The notes beneath the pieces are model-generated. The model saw nothing but the letters and a program-made list of their open reading frames with translations, did not search any database and was not told where the DNA came from. Position numbers and translations under genes: made by a program. Positions 1 through 9,276 of a stretch of 61,537 nucleotides of DNA are shown here, one piece after another (position 1 is the first letter of the stretch; each line of letters opens with the position of its first letter). The stretch covers positions 1-61,537 of the forward strand of contig JAFYGB010000083.1 in NCBI GenBank assembly GCA_017543445.1, given 5' to 3'. This DNA is from Lachnospiraceae bacterium (GTDB taxonomy: Bacteria > Bacillota > Clostridia > Lachnospirales > Lachnospiraceae).

Positions 1-102
1 ACTGCGGAAATGCATATTGTATGGGCAATAACGAAAAACTTGGGAGATACATCCTCGGCTGTGCCGGCGGGATTGCTCAAATATAAGTTTTGGGTATATT
101 GA
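1..102 (+). CDS. possible 3' end of an upstream gene (partial)
   Basis: Frame 1 is open from the window edge to a TGA at 100-102 and would encode about 33 residues ending in KYKFWVY. It could be the C-terminus of a gene that starts outside the window. Nothing in it identifies a family, and a 33-codon open frame can occur by chance. No clear terminator follows before the next gene. Confidence 0.3.
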   Translation, partial: TAEMHIVWAITKNLGDTSSAVPAGLLKYKFWVY

Positions 103-164
103 TAGAGTCTGGTTTCTTCGCTCTACATCCGGGGTGTGTTAAGCCCAATTAGGAGGATGAAGAT

Positions 165-1172
165 ATGGTGACAAAGATGGTTCACAAGGTTCTTTTAGTC
201 CTGGTTCTATTAACGATGCTATTTTTGGGCGCTTGCAAAACAAAACCTGAAGATGGAGCGGATTCTGGTCGGGAAACGGATGAAGAAGATTCTTTTTACC
301 TTCCGGTTCCGGGAGAGACCCTTCCCCCGCCTTCAACTTACGCCTATGATGAAAGATATCCGATGGATGGGAAAGAACGCCCTGTCTTTATGAAGATTGC
401 GCGGAAAACGAGTCCGGATGGATGGGTTTTTTCTTTCGTTTATGAGGATATAAAAGAAGGACATAGAGACATACCATTGATACATTTTTGGTTCTCCGGG
501 ATCAATATACGCTACAAATATAATGAAAAGTATGCCGCTTCGGCGACGTTTATACTCAGGGATGGAAGTGAATATACCGAGGTGTATGAGCCCGGTTTTT
601 TAAGTTGGGGCATGGCAAAAGAAAACGAACACGATGCGCAGCTGATCGACAGTCTTCTTTACATGAAAGAATATAATGATATTATAAAACTGAAAAAAGA
701 AGACCTGGACTTTACTTCGATGGATGTGGATTTTTTCTGGGATCTGATGCAGTCGGCTCTCAATGGTCCAGTTAAAGAGGAAGGAATATACTTGGACCTT
801 CCTACATTTGCTGTTTTGCAAGAACCGAATTATCTGGATGGCTACAAGTTTCAGGTCGGATTTGTGCATGATACAGGCCTGCTGGATGAGTTGTTTTTGG
901 ATGTGATTTACAAAACCGGTGACAAGTATAATGAATATGTGCAGTTGTCGGACATGGTAGATGAGGGAACAGCAAGCGAAGATCAGGTAAAAGCCTATCA
1001 AATGTTAAAGATGATCGAGCAGCAGATCAAAAGTGAAAACCTTTTGATCGCAGGAGCAGATACATTTCAAAAAGAGACGGTAGCACAGATTGATTTTTCC
1101 AGACTGTACACCATGTTAAACAATCTTCATAATTTCAACTATACGGCATATATTTCTTCTTCTGTTTCCTGA
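165..1172 (+). CDS. predicted lipoprotein of unknown function, linked to ABC transporters
   Basis: 335 residues. The N-terminus has a Lys-containing start, a hydrophobic stretch (LLVLVLLTMLFLG) and a lipobox LGAC, so it should be a lipoprotein anchored on the outer face of the membrane. An acidic, probably flexible linker follows (about residues 27-45), then a mature domain I do not recognise. The ATG at 165 is preceded by AGGAGG at 151-156. It lies just upstream of two ABC transporter genes facing the same way and has the same AT-rich composition, so it may be a sensor, substrate-binding or accessory lipoprotein of that system. That role is inferred from position only. Confidence 0.75.
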   Translation: MVTKMVHKVLLVLVLLTMLFLGACKTKPEDGADSGRETDEEDSFYLPVPGETLPPPSTYAYDERYPMDGKERPVFMKIARKTSPDGWVFSFVYEDIKEGHRDIPLIHFWFSGINIRYKYNEKYAASATFILRDGSEYTEVYEPGFLSWGMAKENEHDAQLIDSLLYMKEYNDIIKLKKEDLDFTSMDVDFFWDLMQSALNGPVKEEGIYLDLPTFAVLQEPNYLDGYKFQVGFVHDTGLLDELFLDVIYKTGDKYNEYVQLSDMVDEGTASEDQVKAYQMLKMIEQQIKSENLLIAGADTFQKETVAQIDFSRLYTMLNNLHNFNYTAYISSSVS

Positions 1173-1306
1173 TTCTGCACTTTAATATGAGTACAAATTC
1201 TCTAACGGTTCGGAATCCGAATAGATCGCCCGAAGTGGTTCATGCTGATATTGATTTGTCAGGTCGAGACGTTTACGGTTATGAACAGTGTTAACTGTGT
1301 AAAGTG

Positions 1307-3259
1307 ATGATAAAAGCAAGTAACCTAAAAAAATCATTTGGAAATACTCTTTTATTTGAAGCAGTGGATCTGGTTTTAGAGGATACCGGCTTCTATCTGA
1401 TCATGGGTGAAAGCGGGTGCGGAAAAACAACACTGCTGAACGGATTATATGGGCTCGTTCCTATGGATGAGGGAACGATCTGTTTGAATGAAGAAAAGTA
1501 TGAGAAGCAAGTCCCTATCGAGGAAATGAAGGCAAATGCAGATTATATAACGCAAATGCCTTTTTTCGTTGACTTTTTAAATGTGACCGAGAATCTGGAA
1601 CTTGTCTGCTCGGATAAAGAACGAATAGACTCTTACCTGAAACAGTTCGGATTGGAAAACCTGGCTACGAATATGCCGGGAGAATGCTCCGGTGGTGAAA
1701 AACAAAGACTGGCAGTTGTGAGAGCTCTGCTGTCTGGTAAAAAAATCCTGATCATGGATGAACCGACGGCTTCTTTGGACCGGGATAATAAAAGAATAGA
1801 ATTTGAGTATCTGAAAAGCATTAAACAGAAAGTGCTGATCATCTGTTCCACCCATGACCGGGAAGCTGAGGATTATGCAGATGTTATTTTTCGGTTTGAC
1901 CGATCTCGAAAAACCATAATATCAGAGTCAAAGGGGCAATCAAAGGAGCAAACGGACATATCCGATCTAGAAAACATACAGAAAAAGACTCCAGCCGATC
2001 CTGCGGTCGGCTATCGTTATATTGAGAGATGGTTTATTGATAAACATCACGGCCGGTGGCTCAATACAGTATTCCTGTTTCTTTTGACGGTCTCGATGTT
2101 GTTTAGTCTGTTTGCGGATCTTCCGGAGAATAAAGTAAACGCTACACTTGCCAATTGCTATCATATCAATCGGCTTACTGTCAGTACATTCCCATATGGT
2201 ACATGGAAAGAACAGATACCTAAAAGTGAAAAGATTCGTTCGATCGTTTTGGCTTACAATCCAAATTTGCCGACGGATTTCGAAGATCGTATATCCGGAA
2301 CCGAGCTTCGACGTTCAAACCCTTATTATATACAGGGATTGACGGTTATTCCCGGAGAGGCATCCGCTTTTTATCTTTCGGATCGCCTGGAATTCGGATC
2401 CTATTTTACGGCAAAAGATCAGGCAATTATAACTCAAGAAATGGCCGAATTAATGTCTCCGGGTGATCCCGGTAAACTGATCGGAAAAAAAATATCCCAT
2501 GATCTCTATGGGGTGGGCTCGGTCGATCTTACCATCGTAGGTATTTTTGCTGAACTGAATGAGAACGAAATGCGATATTTGGATCAGTATATAACTTCAC
2601 GCTGGCTATATGAAAACTCGTTTTTCGTTCCGATGGGTTTGATCGAGCCGTTAGAAAGCGACAACGCATTTCATTATGATACCAATTCGGATAGAGGCAG
2701 GTATTATGAACTGTATTTTGATTCTTTCCATGATATGAAGGAGTATTATGATACGTATAAAGACATCGGTCGAGCCGATCATCTTTATATAATGGAATAT
2801 TCCGCCGGGATGCTGATTCCTGTTCGAAATATTTATGTAATGACGTATCCAATCGCACTTTCGGTTTCGATTCTTCTTTCATTCCTGGCTGTGCTGTTTT
2901 ATCTACAGTTGAAAAGGCTGGATTACCTTCATCGGCACAGTTTTATATCCGCCTATGAATATTGTGGATTTGATAAATCGAAAGTCATTCACCGCTTTTT
3001 GATTTTGAATATTAAAAGGCTTTTTATAAAGGTGATCGAAGCTGTCGCTGCCGCTTTATTTTTCGCGTTGACAGTCAATCTGCTGAATCAGTGGTTTCAA
3101 TGGGTGCCCTATCAACTGTTCACATTCAATTACCGGATGCTTATCGTTCATTTGCTTTTCCTGCTGGCTTTTTCAACGTGTTATACTCAAATTCTGTATC
3201 GCCGCGTTCGTGTTACCCCTTGGTATGAGGATCTAATGGGCTTAAGAGACCTTATGTAG
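1307..3259 (+). CDS. ABC transporter, ATPase-permease fusion (LolD/MacB-like)
   Basis: About 650 residues. Residues 1-205 form an ABC ATPase with Walker A GESGCGKTTLLNG, signature CSGGEKQR and Walker B ILIMDEPTASLD. After a linker there is a membrane segment near residue 240, a large extracytoplasmic region (about 265-505) and three more hydrophobic segments near 515, 570 and 615. This is the four-helix FtsX/MacB permease layout. Fusing both parts makes a half-transporter that would pair with itself or with the next gene product. Such systems often move peptides or lipoproteins or act in peptide-antibiotic resistance; the substrate here is unknown. The frame also has a GTG at 1304; no good ribosome binding site is visible for either start. 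Confidence 0.85.
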   Translation: MIKASNLKKSFGNTLLFEAVDLVLEDTGFYLIMGESGCGKTTLLNGLYGLVPMDEGTICLNEEKYEKQVPIEEMKANADYITQMPFFVDFLNVTENLELVCSDKERIDSYLKQFGLENLATNMPGECSGGEKQRLAVVRALLSGKKILIMDEPTASLDRDNKRIEFEYLKSIKQKVLIICSTHDREAEDYADVIFRFDRSRKTIISESKGQSKEQTDISDLENIQKKTPADPAVGYRYIERWFIDKHHGRWLNTVFLFLLTVSMLFSLFADLPENKVNATLANCYHINRLTVSTFPYGTWKEQIPKSEKIRSIVLAYNPNLPTDFEDRISGTELRRSNPYYIQGLTVIPGEASAFYLSDRLEFGSYFTAKDQAIITQEMAELMSPGDPGKLIGKKISHDLYGVGSVDLTIVGIFAELNENEMRYLDQYITSRWLYENSFFVPMGLIEPLESDNAFHYDTNSDRGRYYELYFDSFHDMKEYYDTYKDIGRADHLYIMEYSAGMLIPVRNIYVMTYPIALSVSILLSFLAVLFYLQLKRLDYLHRHSFISAYEYCGFDKSKVIHRFLILNIKRLFIKVIEAVAAALFFALTVNLLNQWFQWVPYQLFTFNYRMLIVHLLFLLAFSTCYTQILYRRVRVTPWYEDLMGLRDLM

Positions 3260-3306
3260 GTAAGGGAGGCATTGAATAATGGGTAGCTAAAAAGAGGGAA
3301 TGATGC

Positions 3307-5064
3307 ATGAGGGTTGTACTGGATAATATCAATAAAAGATATAAAGAACGCTTCGTCTTGAAAGATATCAGCTGTGTGTTCGAGAGCGGGAACCTCTATG
3401 TGATCAAGGGCGTTTCCGGCTGCGGAAAAACAACGCTGCTGAATTTGATCGGAGATCTGGATCAGGATTATGAAGGCGATAAGCAGGTGTATAAGGATTC
3501 TCAGGAGCCGTATTCTGTCAGTTATATGTTTCAGAACAGCCTGCTGATTGCTTCACTGTCGGTCGGGGATAATCTGAGGTTGGTATGCGATGATAGGCAG
3601 CGGATCGAAAACATCAGTACTAGGCTGGGAATCGGAAAACTGCTATCGAACTATCCTTCGGTTTTATCCGGCGGGGAGAGACAACGTGCTGCGTTGGCGA
3701 GAGCGTTGATAAAAGAACCGGATATACTGCTTTGTGATGAGCCGACTGCTTCTCTGGACTATGATAATTCTGTTCGGATCGCGGAACTGATATCGCAGGC
3801 AAAAAACGAAGACAGGATCATTCTGATCGCGACACACGATGACTGTTTTGACGCATTTGCCGATGTCATCCTTCATTTAGATTACGGCCGCCTGGAAGGC
3901 GGTGTATATGAAAGCGCTAATGAACAAACCGTTTCAGTAAAAAGAAAAGAGTTAAAAACAAAGGGAGAAGGGAAATTACGCTATGCGTTTCTTCGCTGTC
4001 AGTCTAAACTGCGGTTCTTTTCTCTGTTACCACTGGCTTTTATCTTTTTCTTTGTTTTGGCTATGTCTGCCGCGCATACCCATTTTGAGAACCTCTACTA
4101 TCATTATATGAAGTCAAAATATCCATTGGATATGTTAACGATGGGAGTGGGTTATTCAGATCTTCCGTTTGAGGAGCGCATGATCTTTTACGAAAACTAT
4201 ATGGTATCGGATAAAGGAGTAGAGGCTTTTTATCTTCCGGATCGAAATGCCAGCATTTTTCTGATATCTTCAATGATTCTTTACGGACATTTTCCAGAAA
4301 ATGACGGAGAGATCTTGGTGACACCCGGCTATGTTAAGGCCCGCCTTGACGGGCTGACACCGGAAGAAGCTGTCGGAAAGGAAACGGTGATCGCTAACAC
4401 CGTTTTTATAATCGCGGGAATCGCGGCTCCTGCTGATCAGTCCCCGGGATCTGAATACTATATGGAGGATGTTTATTATCGAAGAAATGTTAAGGAGGCG
4501 GCAGCATTCATTCCCTACAATTCCATCCGAAAGATCGGAACGGTGAGCGCATCTCCATATCGCGCCGGATATCTGCCCGGGATCTCCGATAACAAACATG
4601 ACCGTGTTATATTAGAGAATCGGCTACGATCATCGATCAATGGCTTCTTCTTCAAAATGGCCGGCCAACAGGAACTTTTGGACAGAGCTGTCCAATATGC
4701 GATGTTCCTTTTGATATTCGGAACGGTCGTGGCTTCCCTTTTTTATTCTTTTGTGGTAAGTGCTGAACTCTTCTATCGTAAAAAAGAGCTGGGATACCTT
4801 CAGATTTTTGGACTTTCGAAACGTAGTATACGGAGCATGGTCAATATGGAGTACCTCATCAAGATCACTGCTGCTATTATTCTGGCCGCCTTGTTTTTCT
4901 TAGCGGGACTTTGCATAACCAGATGCGTTACCGGGCTCTGGGTGTGGCCGACCCCGAAGTCGGCCGGCCTGCTGCTTCTGTTCATGCTGGGATCCTATCA
5001 GATCACAGCTGCTATTGCGACAAGGATCTTCCTGAGAAGAAATGTTAGGGATTTGATCGGGTGA
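3307..5064 (+). CDS. ABC transporter, ATPase-permease fusion (second of pair)
   Basis: 585 residues with the same architecture as the preceding gene. The N-terminal ATPase has Walker A GVSGCGKTTLLNL, signature LSGGERQR and Walker B ILLCDEPTASLDYD. Hydrophobic segments lie near residues 235-252, 457-480, 510-530 and 545-565 around an extracytoplasmic region of about 200 residues that is shorter than in its neighbour. It begins 47 bases after that gene, so the two probably form a heterodimeric exporter. The proteins resemble each other in the ATPase but differ strongly in the outer domain, as expected of an asymmetric pair. Codon use is AT-rich like its neighbours and unlike hprK downstream. 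Confidence 0.85.
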   Translation: MRVVLDNINKRYKERFVLKDISCVFESGNLYVIKGVSGCGKTTLLNLIGDLDQDYEGDKQVYKDSQEPYSVSYMFQNSLLIASLSVGDNLRLVCDDRQRIENISTRLGIGKLLSNYPSVLSGGERQRAALARALIKEPDILLCDEPTASLDYDNSVRIAELISQAKNEDRIILIATHDDCFDAFADVILHLDYGRLEGGVYESANEQTVSVKRKELKTKGEGKLRYAFLRCQSKLRFFSLLPLAFIFFFVLAMSAAHTHFENLYYHYMKSKYPLDMLTMGVGYSDLPFEERMIFYENYMVSDKGVEAFYLPDRNASIFLISSMILYGHFPENDGEILVTPGYVKARLDGLTPEEAVGKETVIANTVFIIAGIAAPADQSPGSEYYMEDVYYRRNVKEAAAFIPYNSIRKIGTVSASPYRAGYLPGISDNKHDRVILENRLRSSINGFFFKMAGQQELLDRAVQYAMFLLIFGTVVASLFYSFVVSAELFYRKKELGYLQIFGLSKRSIRSMVNMEYLIKITAAIILAALFFLAGLCITRCVTGLWVWPTPKSAGLLLLFMLGSYQITAAIATRIFLRRNVRDLIG

Positions 5065-5073
5065 TATTCCCTC

Positions 5074-5102
5074 TTTACAGAAACCGATTCGTTTTGTAAA
5101 AT
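5074..5102 (+). promoter_or_regulatory. promoter of the hprK operon
   Basis: TTTACA at 5074-5079, a 17-base spacer and TAAAAT at 5097-5102. It sits in the gap after the ABC genes. Transcription would start near 5109, upstream of the hprK ATG at 5154. Confidence 0.75.
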
Positions 5103-5153
5103 AAGAGTGCAGAGGTGTTTCGTCTGCAATATCTGTGTCAGGAGAGATTGGCT

Positions 5154-6086
5154 ATGAAAGGCATTGCCCTTACGAAACTGATTGAGAAAATGTCTCTGAA
5201 AAATATGACACCGGCGATCGATACGGAGACCATCCGGATCAACGATGTCGATGTAAACCGTCCGGCTCTGCAGCTGACGGGCTTTTATGATCATTTTGAT
5301 AATGAACGCGTGCAGATCATCGGAAACGTGGAATTCGCGTATCTGAAGTCATTGCCCGCGACTTTGCGTGACCAGACGATGGACCGCCTGCTTTCGAGTA
5401 AGGTGCCCTGCCTGGTCTTTTCGCGTAATTTCCAGCCGACGCCCGAGGATATCGATTCGGCGATGCGCCACGGCGTTCCGCTTTTGGTATCTACCCAGAC
5501 GACTTCGGAACTGATGGCAGAGGTCATCCGCTGGCTGAAGGTCGAACTGGCTCCCATGATCACCATTCACGGCGTTCTGGTCGATGTTTACGGCGAAGGT
5601 GTGCTGATCACAGGTGAGAGTGGCATCGGTAAGAGTGAGGCCGCCCTGGAGCTGATCAAGCGCGGTCACCGTCTCGTGGCAGACGACTCCGTTGAGATCC
5701 GCAAGGTCTCCGACGAGACCCTGGTCGGCGCGGCACCAGAGGTGCTCCGCCACTTTATCGAATTGCGCGGCATCGGAATCATCGATGTCAAGACGCTGTT
5801 CGGTGTTGAAAGCGTAAAGAATACCCAGTCCATCGATATGGTCATCAACCTCGAGGAGTGGGATAAAGAAAAGGAATACGACCGTCTGGGTCTCGAGGAG
5901 CATTACACCGAGTACCTGGGCAATAAGATCGTGTGCCATAATATTCCCATCCGACCCGGCCGTAACCTCGCGATCATCGTTGAGTCCGCGGCGGTCAACT
6001 ATCGCCAGAAGAAAATGGGATACAATGCGGTCGAAGAATTCTACAACCGCGTTTCCAAGAATTTTCAACCCAGGGAAGAAGAGTAA
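5154..6086 (+). CDS. hprK: HPr kinase/phosphorylase
   Basis: Bifunctional enzyme that phosphorylates Ser46 of HPr and Crh when glycolytic intermediates are high and removes the phosphate when they fall. It thereby controls catabolite repression in Gram-positive bacteria. The 310-residue product has the N-terminal DRTGG-like domain, then the P-loop GESGIGKS at about 154-161, the RGHRLVADDSVEI segment, and the C-terminal IPIRPGRNLAIIVE signature. The frame extends up to a GTG at 5115, but the ATG at 5154 follows AGGAGA at 5140-5145 and fits the family start and the promoter position. The stop codon directly abuts murB. A Crh-type target protein lies in the same operon. Confidence 0.97.
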   Translation: MKGIALTKLIEKMSLKNMTPAIDTETIRINDVDVNRPALQLTGFYDHFDNERVQIIGNVEFAYLKSLPATLRDQTMDRLLSSKVPCLVFSRNFQPTPEDIDSAMRHGVPLLVSTQTTSELMAEVIRWLKVELAPMITIHGVLVDVYGEGVLITGESGIGKSEAALELIKRGHRLVADDSVEIRKVSDETLVGAAPEVLRHFIELRGIGIIDVKTLFGVESVKNTQSIDMVINLEEWDKEKEYDRLGLEEHYTEYLGNKIVCHNIPIRPGRNLAIIVESAAVNYRQKKMGYNAVEEFYNRVSKNFQPREEE

Positions 6087-7028
6087 ATGAAGGTTTCAGA
6101 CATAGAGTTTACTTCAGGTCTGGCACAGATCGTGGATGCCGAGGACCTGGAGGAGCGCGTTTTGCTCAGCACGTGCACGACATTTGCCGTCGGCGGTCCT
6201 GCACGTTGGTTTGTGAGCCCGAAAGATGAGCAGACGCTCATCCGGGTGATCGAATTATGTGAGAGAGAAGATGTACCGTATTTCGTTTTGGGATATGGCA
6301 GCAATCTTCTGGTCAGCGACCGCGGATATAAGGGTGTCATCATCCGGCTGAAGAAACATTTTTCCGATGTCCGTTTTGACGGGACATCGGTGAAGGCGGG
6401 CGGCGGCGCTTCGTTAAAGCGCTTGCGCACGACTGCTTGGGAGAATGGATACGTCGGCCTCGCATTTGCCGCGGGGATCCCCGGCAGCATTGGCGGAGCG
6501 ATCTACATGAACTGCGGCGCGTATGATAAGGATATCGCGTCTGTGCTTTCTTCCGTGACGGTCTACCAGCCGGAGAAGCATGCGGTCGCAACGCTTTCAG
6601 CGGCGGAACTTCAGTTTTCCTATCGCCGCAGCATCCTGATGGATACACACTGGATCGTTCTGGAAGCATGTTTTGATCTTTTACATTCGGAAGATCCTGC
6701 GGTCCTAGAGGCGGAAAAAAAGCAGGCCGAAGAATATATACAGTCCCGTAAACAGAAGCAACCGTTGGAATATCCGAGCGCAGGAAGTACGTTTAAGCGC
6801 CCGGTCGGCGGCTATGCGGGGAAACTGATCATGGAGTCCGGACTGGCCGGCTTCTCCATCGGCGATGCGGCCGTTTCGCAGAAGCATTGCGGCTTCATCG
6901 TCAACCGCGGACACGCATCGGCAGATGATATCTACCGTTTGTGCAAGGCCGTGCAGAAGATCGTAAAAGAAAAAACCGGATTCGTTCTGGAGCCGGAAAT
7001 CTGTTTTTTGGGTTCGTTTGAAGAATAA
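6087..7028 (+). CDS. murB: UDP-N-acetylenolpyruvoylglucosamine reductase
   Basis: Cytosolic FAD enzyme that reduces UDP-GlcNAc-enolpyruvate to UDP-MurNAc with NADPH, the second committed step of peptidoglycan precursor synthesis. The 313-residue protein has the FAD-binding motifs GYGSNLL and AGIPGSIGGA, the catalytic serine region SAGSTFKRP and the C-terminal LEPEICFLG with the catalytic glutamate. The ATG starts on the base after the hprK stop, so the two are probably translationally coupled. The pairing of murB with hprK, rapZ and whiA is common in Clostridia. Confidence 0.97.
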   Translation: MKVSDIEFTSGLAQIVDAEDLEERVLLSTCTTFAVGGPARWFVSPKDEQTLIRVIELCEREDVPYFVLGYGSNLLVSDRGYKGVIIRLKKHFSDVRFDGTSVKAGGGASLKRLRTTAWENGYVGLAFAAGIPGSIGGAIYMNCGAYDKDIASVLSSVTVYQPEKHAVATLSAAELQFSYRRSILMDTHWIVLEACFDLLHSEDPAVLEAEKKQAEEYIQSRKQKQPLEYPSAGSTFKRPVGGYAGKLIMESGLAGFSIGDAAVSQKHCGFIVNRGHASADDIYRLCKAVQKIVKEKTGFVLEPEICFLGSFEE

Positions 7029-7040
7029 GGGGTATACAGT

Positions 7041-7958
7041 ATGCGATTTGTCATCGTGACCGGAATGTCGGGGGCCGGAAAATCCTCTGCGCTCAATATC
7101 CTGGAAGATTTCGGCTATTATTGTGTAGATAATCTGCCGAATGAACTTTTGCTGCCTTTTGCGAAGATCGCGTTCGAGGAGAAGACGATCCCCTCAAACC
7201 GTGTGGCACTCGGAATCGACGTTCGCAGTGCGAATAGTTTTGAGGCGCTGCTTACTTCAGAGTTCCGCGATAAATATCCGTGCGAGATCTTGTTTTTAGA
7301 TGCGGCCGATGAGGTGCTGATGCGTCGATATAAGGAGACGCGCCGCCCGCATCCGATGATGGCGCTCTTCGAGAAGAACGAAGGAGGGCAGGCGGTTTCC
7401 GGTTCTGGTAAGGTCGTGGAAGGCGAGCCCATCCGCTCACTGGCGGAATGCATTGCCCTCGAACGGGAGAAGATGGAGTTCCTTCGCTCCATGGCGAACT
7501 GTGTTCTCGATACCGGTTCGTTTTTGACGCGCGACCTGCGCGCGGAGCTGCACCGCATCTATGTCGATGCTGGCTCCTATAACAGTATGTATGTAAACAT
7601 TTTGTCTTTTGGATATAAGTACGGTATTCCGAAGGAGGCGGATCTGGTCTTCGACGTCCGTTTTCTGCCGAACCCGTTCTACATCCCCGAACTGAAATCT
7701 CTGTCCGGTCTGGATAAACCGGTCGCGGATTATGTGATGGGGCATGAAGTTACGCAGGAGTTTTTCAAAAAACTGACGGAGATGGTGCGTTTCCTGATCC
7801 CGTTGTATCAGGCGGAAGGGCGGACGCAGCTCGTGATCGCCATCGGCTGTACGGGCGGACGCCATCGTTCGGTAACGATCGCAAATGCGCTTTATGAAGC
7901 ACTTTCGGGCGGGGATTTCGGAATACGAAAGGAGCACACGGCGATCAGCGCAGAATAA
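7041..7958 (+). CDS. rapZ: RNase adapter / nucleotide-binding protein RapZ (YvcJ)
   Basis: P-loop protein of the RapZ/YvcJ family. In enteric bacteria it binds glucosamine-6-phosphate and adapts RNase E to a small RNA; in Bacillus it affects competence and phosphorylated targets. The sequence shows Walker A GMSGAGKSSALN, the adjacent EDFGYYCVDNLPNE block and the C-terminal IGCTGGRHRSV motif. At 305 residues it is slightly longer than usual, with a Gly-rich insertion around residues 112-128. It lies between murB and whiA; the yvcK gene that separates rapZ from whiA in Bacillus is absent here. The whiA ribosome binding site overlaps the rapZ stop codon. Confidence 0.95.
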   Translation: MRFVIVTGMSGAGKSSALNILEDFGYYCVDNLPNELLLPFAKIAFEEKTIPSNRVALGIDVRSANSFEALLTSEFRDKYPCEILFLDAADEVLMRRYKETRRPHPMMALFEKNEGGQAVSGSGKVVEGEPIRSLAECIALEREKMEFLRSMANCVLDTGSFLTRDLRAELHRIYVDAGSYNSMYVNILSFGYKYGIPKEADLVFDVRFLPNPFYIPELKSLSGLDKPVADYVMGHEVTQEFFKKLTEMVRFLIPLYQAEGRTQLVIAIGCTGGRHRSVTIANALYEALSGGDFGIRKEHTAISAE

Positions 7959-7971
7959 GGAGGTGTGCGGC

Positions 7972-8901
7972 ATGGGCGTGTCGTTTTCACGCATGGTGAA
8001 GGAAGAAGCGGCAGAGCATGTCCCGCATGCACTGCATTGCCAGATCGCGGAATTGGCCGCGATTTTCGGACTGATCGGTTCGGTACAGACCGACCGCGAC
8101 GAGAAAAAAATCCTGAAAATCGAGACCGAAAACCGTTTCGTTGCAAAAAAGTGCTTTACTTTATTCAAGAAAGCATTTAGTATAGAGAGCGGAGCCGAAA
8201 ATCAAGACTGTTCGGTGAGCATAGACCGGCAGGAGGATGTGGTCCGAATTTCGGAGGCATTCAAACTGCAAAACGGTCATGCGGGGATCGCAGATGAGGT
8301 GCTGATCCGAAGTGAGTGCTGTAAGCGGGCATTCATTCGGGGCGCATTTCTCGCGGCGGGATCATTGTCCGATCCGCAAAAAGCTTACCACCTGGAATTT
8401 GTGTGCAATACAACCGGCCAGGCAAAGCAGCTCGTCGAAGCGATCGCCGCGTTTGGGATCGAGGCGCACTTCGTCGAACGAAAGAAGGCTTCCGGAAGAC
8501 TCGCTTATGTGGTCTACATTAAGGAAGGGGACGGGATCAGCGACCTGCTGAACATGATGAAAGCGCACGTAGCGCTGATGGCGTTTGAAGATGCCCGCAT
8601 TCGAAAGGACATCGCAAACTCCGTGAATCGGCAGGTGAATTGCGAGACCGCGAACATCAAAAAGACCATTACCGCGTCTTCTTCCCAGGCAGAGGATATC
8701 CTGTTTTTGCAGGAGAAGGTAGGCCTGGAGAACCTCCCGGAGGGATTACGGGAGTTGGCTCAGCTTCGGCTGACGCATCGTGAGACTTCCCTGAAAGAGT
8801 TAGGGGAGATGCTCGATCCGCCGGTCGGTAAGTCCGGAGTCAATCATCGTCTGCGGAAGATCAAACAACTCGCAGATGCATTACGAGAAACGTCGAACTA
8901 G
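7972..8901 (+). CDS. whiA: DNA-binding protein WhiA (sporulation/division regulator)
   Basis: 309-residue WhiA protein with an N-terminal LAGLIDADG-like domain without endonuclease function and a C-terminal helix-turn-helix (about residues 258-305, with THRETSLKELGEML and KSGVNHRLRKI). In Streptomyces it regulates sporulation septation; in Firmicutes it influences division and chromosome segregation. I chose the ATG at 7972 because TAAGGAGG overlaps the rapZ stop just upstream and MGVSFSRMVKEE matches the family N-terminus. The longer open frame from 7885 would overlap rapZ by over 70 bases. The order rapZ-whiA-crh matches Bacillus. Confidence 0.96.
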   Translation: MGVSFSRMVKEEAAEHVPHALHCQIAELAAIFGLIGSVQTDRDEKKILKIETENRFVAKKCFTLFKKAFSIESGAENQDCSVSIDRQEDVVRISEAFKLQNGHAGIADEVLIRSECCKRAFIRGAFLAAGSLSDPQKAYHLEFVCNTTGQAKQLVEAIAAFGIEAHFVERKKASGRLAYVVYIKEGDGISDLLNMMKAHVALMAFEDARIRKDIANSVNRQVNCETANIKKTITASSSQAEDILFLQEKVGLENLPEGLRELAQLRLTHRETSLKELGEMLDPPVGKSGVNHRLRKIKQLADALRETSN

Positions 8902-8918
8902 AAAAGGAGTTACGGTCA

Positions 8919-9170
8919 ATGTTGAAGAAAGATATCACGGTACAGATCAAGGCAAGCAAAGAACAGCGCCCGGTCGCGATGCTGGTGCAGATCGCCAGCC
9001 AGTATGAGTCCAGCATCTATATGGAGCAGGACGACCGCCACATCAATGCGAAGAGCATCATGGGCATGATGACGCTGGGCCTGACACCGGGTAAGGTGAT
9101 CACGGTCATTGCCGATGGCAGCGACGAAGCCGCCGCTGTTGAGAAGCTGGAAGGATATTTAGCCTGCTAA
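8919..9170 (+). CDS. crh: Crh-like HPr paralogue without the His15 phosphorylation site
   Basis: 83-residue HPr-fold protein. By direct count the position of the PTS-active histidine (HPr His15) is Glu, in KASKEQRP, while Arg17 and Pro18 are kept. Ser46, the HprK target, is present in INAKSIMGMM. This is the logic of Bacillus Crh, where His15 is Gln. It should not carry phosphate in sugar transport but can be phosphorylated by HprK and act as a CcpA co-repressor or metabolic regulator. It ends the hprK operon, directly after whiA as crh does in Bacillus. Glu at 15 could mimic a phosphorylated state; that is a guess. Confidence 0.88.
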   Translation: MLKKDITVQIKASKEQRPVAMLVQIASQYESSIYMEQDDRHINAKSIMGMMTLGLTPGKVITVIADGSDEAAAVEKLEGYLAC

Positions 9171-9192
9171 ACAGCCGGAAGATTTTTAGATT

Positions 9193-9226
9193 GCCCCGAT
9201 TTGCATGGTAGCATGCAGACCGGGGC
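9193..9226 (+). terminator. hairpin after crh, possible weak terminator
   Basis: GCCCCG and CGGGGC arms enclose a second inner stem TGCATG/CATGCA with a GTAG loop. No U-run follows, so it may be an attenuator or processing hairpin between the hprK operon and dnaE. Confidence 0.5.
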
Positions 9227-9276
9227 ATTGTGAAATCATACAAGAGTCATACGACGTAAAAAGAATGGAGGTTACG

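Noticed and set aside
5115-5153. GTG start extending hprK by 13 codons
   Set aside because: It lies only about 12 bases after the -10 box, and the ATG at 5154 has a better ribosome binding site and matches the family.
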